A DNA stretch of 9,077 bases from JAAYZQ01 sp034428935. GTDB taxonomy: Bacteria > Chloroflexota > Anaerolineae > JAAYZQ01. The notes beneath the pieces were generated by a model. It searched no databases. It had not been told where the DNA came from and saw only the letters and a list, made by a program, of their open reading frames with translations. A program made the position numbers and the translations under genes. Positions 1 through 7,321 of this stretch are shown here, one piece after another; position 1 is the stretch's first letter; each line of letters opens with the position of its first letter. The DNA is taken from assembly GCA_034428935.1 (NCBI GenBank), contig DAOUHB010000038.1, positions 1 through 9,077 of the forward strand. The letters run 5' to 3'.

Positions 1-22
1 TATTCAAGGATATGTGGAAACT

Positions 23-1054
23 CTATTCTTTCCAGATCCGCGACTCGTTGATGTGCATCTTGTTAACGTATGCCGACTCCAGGTCGATGCCCGCATAGTT
101 GGCCAGCTTGAGGAGGTAGGCCATGCAATCGGCCAGCTCCGACTCCAGGTTTTCGCGGCGCGCGGCCAGGACCGCCTGGCGGGTCTGGGCCACGTCCTGG
201 CCCTGGCGGAGCAGGCGGGCCTCCTCGCGCCACAACTGGGCCAGCTCGCTGCCCAGCTCGCCCATCTCCTCGCTCAGGCACAGGTAGTTAAAGTAGGGGT
301 CGGTGATAAAGCCTTTGGTCCTGTCTAGCTCCACGTGAAAGCGCTGGTAGTCGGCCGGGGTGCCGGCGTGCTCGAGCGGTGCCTGCGCCCCGGCGAGGCC
401 GGCAAACTGGGGCAGGCGCTGCTGGTAAGAGCCCTCGGTCAGGGCGCTGCGGATCCGGCCGGCGACGGCCTGAAAGTCGGCGGGCTCGGCTACAAAGTTC
501 AGGTCGTTGGTATCGATGGGGAGCACCGGCGTATCCTCGTAGCCCTCGAAAAAACGCTCGTAGGCCACGCGCAGGGCATCGATGTACTCCCGGTCCATGT
601 CGCGCTCGTAGGGCCGGTCTCGCTGGGCGATGCGCGCCATCAGCACGTCGGTATCGGCCTGGAGGTAGACCACCAGGTCGGGGGTGGGGATCTGGAGCGC
701 CAAGGCGCCGTGCAACTGCTCATAGATCTCCCATTCGTCGCCCACCAGGTTCAGGGCAGCAAAGAGGCGATCCTTGGCAAACATGTAGTCGGAGATGAGC
801 GAGTTCTCGTCCAGGAGGCGCCGCAACCGTTGCTGCTGGCGGTAGCGGCTCAGCAGAAAGAACATCTGCGTCTGGAACGCATAGCGAGCGCGGGACTCGT
901 AGAATTTGCTCAGAAAGGGGTTTTCCTCGAACACCTCCAGGAGCAGGCCGGTGTCGAGGTGATCGCGCAGCATGCGCGCCAGCGTCGTTTTGCCCACGCC
1001 GATGGGACCTTCGATGGCAACGTACCACGATCCCGGCTGGCTTTTTCGGCTCAT
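23..1054 (-). CDS. Deoxynucleoside kinase fused to a C-terminal MazG-like nucleotide pyrophosphohydrolase domain
   Basis: 343 aa. Residues 9-205 look like a deoxyadenosine/deoxyguanosine-type deoxynucleoside kinase. The P-loop is GPIGVGKT (16-23), followed by EENPF (43-47), RYAFQTQMFFLLSRY (57-71), SDYMFAKDR (88-96) and an Arg-rich lid with RDRPYE (145-150). This family phosphorylates deoxynucleosides in salvage. Residues ~240-343 resemble the all-alpha MazG-like NTP pyrophosphohydrolases: EEMGE (262-266) and ELAD (306-309) fit the metal-binding EExxE...ExxD pattern, though 39 residues separate the halves, more than usual. The intended substrate, dNTP or other, cannot be read from sequence. 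The ATG at 1054 was chosen because GAGGAGGG lies about 5 nt upstream and the P-loop then sits near the N-terminus as in the family. An in-frame start at 1201 would add 49 low-complexity residues and begin upstream of the promoter. It lies downstream of leuS on the same strand but has its own promoter. Kinase call firm, MazG call good. Confidence 0.9.
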   Translation of the reverse strand: MSRKSQPGSWYVAIEGPIGVGKTTLARMLRDHLDTGLLLEVFEENPFLSKFYESRARYAFQTQMFFLLSRYRQQQRLRRLLDENSLISDYMFAKDRLFAALNLVGDEWEIYEQLHGALALQIPTPDLVVYLQADTDVLMARIAQRDRPYERDMDREYIDALRVAYERFFEGYEDTPVLPIDTNDLNFVAEPADFQAVAGRIRSALTEGSYQQRLPQFAGLAGAQAPLEHAGTPADYQRFHVELDRTKGFITDPYFNYLCLSEEMGELGSELAQLWREEARLLRQGQDVAQTRQAVLAARRENLESELADCMAYLLKLANYAGIDLESAYVNKMHINESRIWKE

Positions 1055-1126
1055 GACAGCCCTCCTCAATGCTGGGGTATTGGCGGCGGTGCCGGCCGCC
1101 CCTGGTCTCCCCGCAGGCCCCGATGG

Positions 1127-1155
1127 ATTATACTCCAAAACCCGGGCGACAGCAA
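1127..1155 (-). promoter_or_regulatory. Sigma-70-type promoter of the dNK-MazG gene
   Basis: On the minus strand, TTGCTG (1155-1150) is separated by exactly 17 nt from a perfect TATAAT (1132-1127). The transcript would start near 1120, leaving a leader of about 65 nt with a good SD before the ATG at 1054. This makes the gene independently transcribed despite leuS lying upstream on the same strand. Confidence 0.7.
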
Positions 1156-1204
1156 GGGCCGGCCCCCGCATTTGGGCCGTTTGCTGCTGGAAATTCGACA
1201 AACA

Positions 1205-1256
1205 AGGTCCAGATTGTGATCATTCTTACGGTACCAGGTCCGGTTTGTCGTATAAT
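1205..1256 (+). promoter_or_regulatory. Promoter block of repeat element copy A
   Basis: A perfect TATAAT at 1251-1256 is preceded by an upstream block (1205-1235) that matches copy B (5831-5861) at 26 of 31 positions, including AGGTCCA, ATTGTGA, CAT and CTTAC. No good TTGACA-like -35 box is seen at 16-18 nt, so the conserved CTTAC-GT block or a bound activator may take that role. The stretch between block and -10 is not conserved, as expected of a promoter spacer. Confidence 0.6.
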
Positions 1257-1262
1257 ACAATC

Positions 1263-1320
1263 ACTCCTTTCTCCTCCTTGTGAGTAAGAAGAGCAGGGCC
1301 TCCGGGTCCTGCTCTTCTTG
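1263..1320 (+). ncRNA. Candidate small RNA, copy A (pyrimidine-rich 5' end plus terminator hairpin)
   Basis: Six nucleotides follow the TATAAT at 1251-1256, and a predicted start at A1263 would give an RNA of about 58 nt. Its 5' part is pyrimidine-rich (TCCTTTCTCCTCCTT at 1265-1279) inside a 23-nt segment (1261-1283) that is identical in copy B. A 15-bp stem (1286-1300 with 1305-1319, one G-U pair) closes on a UCCG tetraloop of the UNCG type. The 3' arm ends CTTCTT, but no long U-run follows, so termination is plausible and not certain. It is transcribed against both flanking minus-strand genes, and read-through would be antisense to the leuS 3' end. No reading frame is evident. Function unknown. 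Confidence 0.5.
1286..1319. terminator. Strong hairpin, possible bidirectional terminator (leuS 3' end and small RNA A)
   Basis: AAGAAGAGCAGGGCC pairs with GGTCCTGCTCTTCTT around a TCCG loop. It sits 30 nt beyond the leuS stop codon on the minus strand and also closes the candidate small RNA on the plus strand. T-rich arms on both strands partly replace a separate U-tract. Confidence 0.6.
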
Positions 1321-1348
1321 CGTCTGGGCGCGGTTCGCCGGCCGGCGG

Positions 1349-3808
<2,460 letters not shown>

Positions 3809-3813
3809 GATTC

Positions 3814-3832
3814 CGGCCCTCCTTTCCGGCCG
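3814..3832 (-). promoter_or_regulatory. Short hairpin presenting the leuS ribosome binding site
   Basis: On the minus strand CGGCC (3832-3828) pairs with GGCCG (3818-3814), leaving the SD purines GGAAAGGAG in a 9-nt loop. The AGGAGG core (3823-3818) is 9 nt from the ATG and overlaps the second arm of the stem. The structure may present or partly mask the SD. It is small and could be incidental. Confidence 0.4.
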
Positions 3833-3835
3833 ATC

Positions 3836-3865
3836 AAAAAAAGGCCTCCCATGCCTGGGAGGCCT
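3836..3865 (-). terminator. Intrinsic terminator in the leuS leader (attenuator)
   Basis: On the minus strand AGGCCTCCCA (3865-3856), loop GGCA, then TGGGAGGCCT (3851-3842) form a perfect 10-bp stem directly followed by a run of seven T (3842-3836). It stands only 28 nt upstream of the leuS ATG and about 150 nt downstream of its promoter, so it must be conditional. A textbook rho-independent terminator inside a leader marks transcription attenuation. Confidence 0.9.
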
Positions 3866-3888
3866 CATATCCGGTGTCGCAAAAAAGC

Positions 3889-3987
3889 TTACACAGCCCT
3901 CACTCCTGCTTCTCCCAGGCGGAAATTGCCCCTCGCAAGGAGGAGCCGGCCAAGAAGAAGCGCCAGAGCGAATTGCCGTGCTTGCAT
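3889..3987 (-). CDS. Leucine-rich leader peptide of the leuS attenuator
   Basis: A 32-codon frame from ATG at 3987 to TAA at 3889, lying between the leuS promoter and the leuS leader terminator. Eight residues are leucine: CTG at codon 8, CTT CTT CTT at codons 10-12, CTC CTC CTT at codons 15-17, and CTG at codon 24. Two Leu triplets in so short a peptide ahead of a leucyl-tRNA synthetase are the expected sensor for charged tRNA-Leu: a ribosome short of Leu-tRNA would stall there. The SD is AAGGA (3994-3990), close to the ATG (2 nt), so initiation may be modest. The peptide itself probably has no function beyond being translated. It is too short for most gene callers. Confidence 0.75.
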   Translation of the reverse strand: MQARQFALALLLGRLLLARGNFRLGEAGVRAV

Positions 3988-4016
3988 GTTCCTTCTTTCG
4001 TGTCCTTTCAACCGGC

Positions 4017-4044
4017 ATTGTAGCACATTTCCGCTGTTTGTCAA
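4017..4044 (-). promoter_or_regulatory. Sigma-70 promoter of leuS
   Basis: On the minus strand a perfect TTGACA (4044-4039), a 16-nt spacer, and TACAAT (4022-4017) with an upstream TGC (extended -10). The predicted start is near 4010, giving a leader of about 200 nt that holds the leader peptide and attenuator. Confidence 0.85.
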
Positions 4045-4051
4045 GCCAGGT

Positions 4052-4080
4052 TTGCCATCCTCTGCCGGTCATGCTATAAT
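4052..4080 (+). promoter_or_regulatory. Sigma-70 promoter of the TPR-comEA operon
   Basis: TTGCCA (4052-4057), a 17-nt spacer and a perfect TATAAT (4075-4080) preceded by TGC (extended -10). The expected start near 4087 leaves a leader of only about 11 nt before the ATG at 4098. Its -35 box lies 7 bp from the divergent leuS -35 box. Confidence 0.8.
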
Positions 4081-4097
4081 CGGGCAGGGTTTTGGGC

Positions 4098-5222
4098 ATG
4101 TATATTCGACCAACCAAACGCAGACAATCGTCGCCTTTAAGGGTGTTGATCTTGACGGTCCTCGTGCTGGCGGGAGGCTATATCCTCCTCTATCGCCGCG
4201 ACCTGATCGAGCCGATCCAGATTGGCCCCACCCCAACCCCCACGCCCACCGCCGGCGACGTCATGGACGAGGCCCGCGTTCTGTACCAGGCGGGCGACCT
4301 GGACGCGGCCATCGAAATGGTGAGCCAGGCGGCCGAGCTCGACCCCACCCAGTCGGCGCCCTATACCTTCTGGGCGCACCTGCTGACGCTGCGCGGCCGC
4401 ACGGCCGGGGCCGTCGACAAGGCGCGGCAGGCGGTGGGGCTGGCGCCCGACAGCGCCCAGGCTCTGGCCGCCCTGTGCATGGCCCTGGACTGGGATGCCG
4501 GCATCGGCGACCAGGCCCAACTCCAGGACGCCCTGAGCAGTTGCCTGAGCGCCACCGACCTGGATCCGACCTATGCCGAGGGGCACGCCTACCTGGCCGA
4601 GGTCTATGCCGACCTGGGGCAGACGGCGCAGGCGGTGGAGGCGGCCCGCCTGGCGGTGAGCCTGGACGACAGCAGCGCCTTTGCCCACCGGGACCTGGGC
4701 TATGCCTTTGAAAAACAACGCAAGTACAACGAGGCCGTGGCCCAGTATCAACGCGCCTCGCAGATTCACCCCCGGCTGGCGCAGCCCTACATCGACCTGG
4801 GCCGCATCCACATGTCCTACAGCAAGTACGACGACGCCCTGGCCGCCCTGGAGAAGGCCACCGTCGTCGATCCCACCAGCGCCCACGCCTACGACTCGCT
4901 CGGGTGGGCCTACTTTCAGACCGGCGACCACCAGCGGGCGGCCGTCGTCCTGAAAAAGGCCACGGAAGTGGATCCCGACTATGCGCCGGCCTTTGGCCAC
5001 CTCGGCCTGACCTACTATGTGCTCCGCAACTACGAGGACGCCATCACGGCCTTCCGCCGGGCCCTGGACCTGGGAGCCACCGAGCTGGAATATTACTACG
5101 AGATCGGCCTGTCGTATGCCTACCTCGATCGCTGCGACGATGCCCGTCCCTGGCTGGAGAAGGCCGTGGAAATAGACCCCAACGCCTGGCCGGCCTGGGA
5201 GGGCCTGGAGATGTGCGACTAG
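4098..5222 (+). CDS. Membrane-anchored tetratricopeptide-repeat protein
   Basis: 374 aa. A basic N-terminus (MYIRPTKRRQ) precedes one hydrophobic segment (residues ~15-32), then a PTPTPTPT linker (44-51) and about nine TPR units covering 52-361. The clearest units are 194-225, 228-259, 262-293 and 296-327, with the usual G/A/F/Y/P pattern and endings such as VDPTSAHAYDSLGWAY. The layout predicts a single-pass protein with its TPR array outside the cytoplasmic membrane, acting as a protein-binding scaffold; the partner is unknown. The gene stops 19 nt before comEA, suggesting an operon. A TTG at 4092 is in frame, but ATG at 4098 was chosen because it leaves a little leader. No strong SD is visible (only CAGG), so translation may be leaderless-like. 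Function beyond scaffolding is not recognisable. Confidence 0.9.
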   Translation: MYIRPTKRRQSSPLRVLILTVLVLAGGYILLYRRDLIEPIQIGPTPTPTPTAGDVMDEARVLYQAGDLDAAIEMVSQAAELDPTQSAPYTFWAHLLTLRGRTAGAVDKARQAVGLAPDSAQALAALCMALDWDAGIGDQAQLQDALSSCLSATDLDPTYAEGHAYLAEVYADLGQTAQAVEAARLAVSLDDSSAFAHRDLGYAFEKQRKYNEAVAQYQRASQIHPRLAQPYIDLGRIHMSYSKYDDALAALEKATVVDPTSAHAYDSLGWAYFQTGDHQRAAVVLKKATEVDPDYAPAFGHLGLTYYVLRNYEDAITAFRRALDLGATELEYYYEIGLSYAYLDRCDDARPWLEKAVEIDPNAWPAWEGLEMCD

Positions 5223-5241
5223 AAGTCACCGCAAAGGTGGG

Positions 5242-5832
5242 GTGGCGGCATTGCAGACTCGTTATCGCGGCATCCTATTTTTTGGAATCGCGGCCCTCGT
5301 CCTGGCTGGGGTCCTTATCTTCCAGGCGCGGCGGCTTCCTTCCGCGCCCCTGGTGTTGAGCACCGCCACGGCTCCACCGTCTCCCGCACCGACGGCCACA
5401 CCGCCGCCCATGCAGGTCTATGTCACCGGCGCCGTGTCCCGGCCCGACGTTTACCCCTTGCCCCAGGGCAGCATCGTCAAGGACGCCATCCTGGCGGCCG
5501 GCGGCCCGGCGCCCGACGCCGACCTGGAGCGCATCAACCTGGCAGCGTCGCTCTCCGCTGGCCAGCAGGTCCACGTCCCACGCCAGGGCGAGGCCGCCCC
5601 TCCCTCGTTGCCCGCCCGAAGCGAGACCATCGGCGATGGGCGCATCAACGTCAACACCGCCGGCGCGGCCCTCCTGGAGACTCTGCCGGGGATCGGTCCC
5701 AGCCTGGCCGAGCGCATCGTCCAGCATCGCGAGTCCAACGGCCCCTTTGAGAGCGTGCAGGACCTGCTGGCGGTGCCGGGCATCGGGCCGGCCACCCTGG
5801 CCAAGTTCGAGGAGATGATTACGACCGACTAG
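5242..5832 (+). CDS. comEA: ComEA-type competence DNA-binding protein (SLBB plus helix-hairpin-helix)
   Basis: 196 aa. N-terminal membrane segment (residues ~9-27, ILFFGIAALVLAGVLIF), a Pro/Ala/Thr-rich linker (~33-56), an SLBB domain (57-113, beginning MQVYVTGAVSRPDVYPLPQG), then a tandem helix-hairpin-helix domain: INVNTAGAALLETLPGIGPSLAERI (135-159) and VPGIGPATLAKF (178-189). ComEA proteins bind incoming double-stranded DNA outside the membrane and hand it to the ComEC channel. No comEC is present in the visible flanks; the next gene downstream has its own promoter. The start is uncertain: GTG at 5242 is close to AGGTGG, while TTG at 5251 has a longer spacing and would shorten the protein by 3 residues. 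Likely co-transcribed with the TPR gene. Family assignment is firm; a role in natural transformation in this organism is inferred. Confidence 0.93.
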   Translation: MAALQTRYRGILFFGIAALVLAGVLIFQARRLPSAPLVLSTATAPPSPAPTATPPPMQVYVTGAVSRPDVYPLPQGSIVKDAILAAGGPAPDADLERINLAASLSAGQQVHVPRQGEAAPPSLPARSETIGDGRINVNTAGAALLETLPGIGPSLAERIVQHRESNGPFESVQDLLAVPGIGPATLAKFEEMITTD

Positions 5833-5882
5833 GTCCACATTGTGACCATACTTACTGTCCCCAGGGAGGGATGGAGTACAAT
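5831..5882 (+). promoter_or_regulatory. Promoter block of repeat element copy B
   Basis: TACAAT (5877-5882) occupies the same place as TATAAT in copy A. The upstream block 5831-5861 (AGGTCCA, ATTGTGA, CAT, CTTAC) matches copy A at 26 of 31 positions, and block and -10 are equally spaced in both. It begins on the last base of the comEA coding region's stop triplet neighbourhood, so the element fills the gap completely. Confidence 0.6.
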
Positions 5883-5888
5883 ATAGTC

Positions 5889-5950
5889 ACTCCTTTCTCC
5901 TCCTTGTGAAAGGAAAGCGGGGGTCCCTAACGGGGCCCCCGCTTATCTAT
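5889..5950 (+). ncRNA. Candidate small RNA, copy B (pyrimidine-rich 5' end plus terminator hairpin)
   Basis: A predicted start at A5889, six nucleotides past the -10 box, gives an RNA of about 60 nt. The 23-nt segment 5887-5909 is identical to 1261-1283 of copy A and includes CTCCTCCTT. A 13-bp GC-rich stem (5915-5927 with 5932-5944, one G-U) with loop TAAC follows, then the T-containing tail ATCTATT. The hairpin sequence is unrelated to that of copy A although its position is the same, so structure rather than sequence is kept there. It lies between comEA and the REC-kinase gene, which has its own promoter. Function unknown. Confidence 0.5.
5915..5944 (+). terminator. Rho-independent-type terminator downstream of comEA and small RNA B
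   Basis: AAGCGGGGGTCCC pairs with GGGGCCCCCGCTT (one G-U) around a 4-nt loop, followed by ATCTATT. It would end the candidate small RNA and any transcript running on from comEA. Confidence 0.75.
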
Positions 5951-5965
5951 TCCCCTGTGGGCTGA

Positions 5966-5994
5966 TTGCGTCTGAGGGCAGCCTGTGGTATAAT
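5966..5994 (+). promoter_or_regulatory. Promoter of the REC-histidine kinase gene
   Basis: Perfect TATAAT at 5989-5994 with TGG directly upstream (extended -10), and TTGCGT at 5966-5971 with a 17-nt spacer. The start near 6001 leaves a leader of about 28 nt holding the AGGAG at 6020-6024. The promoter lies past the terminator of small RNA B, so the gene is an independent unit. Confidence 0.7.
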
Positions 5995-6028
5995 GACAGT
6001 GGTTCACTTTTCCGTCGAGAGGAGTGGG

Positions 6029-7180
6029 ATGGAGGGTCCGGCCAGAATTCTCATCGTAGACGACGAAGTCGGCATGCGAGAGGGGTGCCGTCGAGCCTTG
6101 ATCTCCCACGGTTTTCAGGTGGCCACCGCCGAGCATGGCGCGGAAGGCCTGCACAAGCTGCGGGAAGGGCCGCCCTTTGACCTCGTCCTCCTCGACGCGA
6201 TGATGCCGGGCATGAGTGGCCTGGAAGTCCTGCGCAGCATCCAGGAATACGACCCCGACGTGGTTTGCATCATGATCACCGGCTATGCCACCGTCGACCT
6301 CGCCGCCCAGACCATGAAGCAGGGTGCCCAGGAATTCTTGCCCAAGCCCTTCACCTCCGACGACCTGCTCACCGTGGTGCATCGCGGGATGGAAGAGCGG
6401 GTGCGCCGCCTGGCCCTCCGGGCCGACAAACGGCACGAAGAAGAGATCCAGCAGCTCGAGCGCACGCGGCGGGAGCAGGCCAAGCTGGACACCGTCGAGA
6501 GCCGCTTCATGCTGGTCCTGGTCCACGAGCTGCGAAATCCCGCGGGGGTGATCAAGAACTATTTACAGATGATGCGGGCCGGCTACGTGGACGACGACGA
6601 GTGGGACGAGTACCTGGAAAAGGTCGACCTGCGGGCCAGCCAGTTGCTGTCCATGCTCGACGACCTTCTGGAGCTGGCCCATCTCAAGGCCCTGTCGGGC
6701 CTGCCCAAGCTGCAGGCAGTGCAGGTGGCGCCCATCATCCACGATACCGTCCGGCGCCAGCGGCCCGCGGCCGAGGCCAAGGGGCTCAAGCTCTCGCTGG
6801 AGACGGCGGCCCAGCCGGTGATGATGGCCCAGCCGGGCCACCTGCGCTCCATCGCGACCCACCTCCTGGACAATGCTGTGCGTTACACGCCCCAGGGCCA
6901 GGTCGTCACCAGGCTCGACCAACAGGATCGAGACCTGGTGTTGTGCGTGGCCGATTCGGGCATCGGCCTGTCGACGGACGAGCTGACGCGCGTTTTCCAG
7001 GAGTTCTATCGCACCGAAGCGGCCAAGGAGCAGGTCGAGCTGGGAACCGGCCTGGGCCTGCCCATTGTCAACCAGGTCGTCAAGCTCTACCAGGGCACCA
7101 TCCAGGTGGACTCGACGCCGGGCCAGGGAAGCACCTTCACCGTGCGGCTGCCCCTGGCACCCCCGCCGGCTACCGCGTAG
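6029..7180 (+). CDS. Soluble hybrid two-component protein: receiver domain followed by histidine kinase
   Basis: 383 aa. The N-terminal REC domain (5-120) has the acidic pair D11-D12, phospho-acceptor D56 in DLVLLDAMMPG, T84 and K106 in FLPKPF: all receiver residues present. A charged, probably coiled-coil linker (122-158) leads to HisKA with H166 in VHELRNPAGVIKNYLQMM, then HATPase_c with the N box N282 (LLDNAVRY), G1 box DSGIG (309-313) and G2 box GTGLGL (339-344). No membrane segment or separate sensor domain is seen. The protein is therefore cytoplasmic, and its REC domain probably receives a phosphoryl group from another kinase and sets the activity of its own kinase. No DNA-binding output and no cognate regulator lie nearby. 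The ATG at 6029 was chosen over frames opening at 5966 or 5993 because those fall within the promoter; AGGAG sits 4 nt upstream. Confidence 0.93.
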   Translation: MEGPARILIVDDEVGMREGCRRALISHGFQVATAEHGAEGLHKLREGPPFDLVLLDAMMPGMSGLEVLRSIQEYDPDVVCIMITGYATVDLAAQTMKQGAQEFLPKPFTSDDLLTVVHRGMEERVRRLALRADKRHEEEIQQLERTRREQAKLDTVESRFMLVLVHELRNPAGVIKNYLQMMRAGYVDDDEWDEYLEKVDLRASQLLSMLDDLLELAHLKALSGLPKLQAVQVAPIIHDTVRRQRPAAEAKGLKLSLETAAQPVMMAQPGHLRSIATHLLDNAVRYTPQGQVVTRLDQQDRDLVLCVADSGIGLSTDELTRVFQEFYRTEAAKEQVELGTGLGLPIVNQVVKLYQGTIQVDSTPGQGSTFTVRLPLAPPPATA

Positions 7181-7321
7181 GGTGCAGCGCCCTTGATTGC
7201 GAGACGACGCCGGATTGTCGGCCGGGATAGGCTCTGGCTGGAGAGTTCCGTGGGCCAACAGTGCCTCGCACCTGGTGTGCGGCGCGCTTGCTGCATAGCG
7301 TAACTAAGGAGGAGGAAGCAC
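7181..7321 (+). other. Gap upstream of the PDWL-tail gene, no clear promoter
   Basis: 141 nt between the REC-kinase stop and the next ATG. Only the strong SD at 7305-7312 is clear. No convincing -35/-10 pair and no strong terminator is visible, so the gene may be read from the REC-kinase promoter or from a promoter of another sigma class. A small inverted repeat (CGCAC...GTGCG near 7267-7281) is too weak to call. Confidence 0.4.

Larger units (their letters stand above)
3836..4011 (-). promoter_or_regulatory. leuS transcription attenuator (ribosome-mediated, leader-peptide type)
   Basis: Four segments on the minus strand behave like a trp/leu attenuator. Segment 1 (3961-3949, GCTTCTTCTTGGC) covers the first Leu-Leu-Leu codons. 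It can pair with segment 2 (3920-3908, GCCTGGGAGAAGC) over 13 positions: 10 Watson-Crick, 2 G-U, 1 mismatch. The first nine bases of segment 2, GCCTGGGAG, are a perfect complement of segment 3 (3861-3853, CTCCCAGGC), which is most of the terminator 5' arm plus its loop. Inferred logic: a ribosome stalled on Leu codons hides segment 1, segment 2 captures segment 3, the terminator cannot form and leuS is read. With ample Leu-tRNA the terminator forms. The conserved T-box sequence AGGGTGGNACCGCG is absent. Confidence 0.75.

Noticed and set aside
1055..1201. 49-residue N-terminal extension of the kinase
   Set aside because: It would begin upstream of the TATAAT at 1127-1132. The ATG at 1054 has a strong SD, and the added residues look non-coding.
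335..1219. Open frame of 294 codons on the plus strand
   Set aside because: It lies antisense to the dNK-MazG gene, whose catalytic motifs are clear; no domain is seen in the antisense product.
3836..4011. T-box riboswitch upstream of leuS
   Set aside because: The leader has the expected position and terminator, but the conserved AGGGTGGNACCGCG box and a specifier stem with a matching antiterminator bulge are absent. A Leu-rich ORF and competing pairings explain it better.
3809..4117. 103-residue N-terminal extension of LeuRS
   Set aside because: It would translate through the promoter, leader peptide region and terminator. The ATG at 3808 with AGGAGG fits the family N-terminus.
7181..7321. 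Promoter directly upstream of the PDWL-tail gene
   Set aside because: Candidates such as TTGATT near 7194 or TAACTA near 7301 lack a properly spaced partner box.
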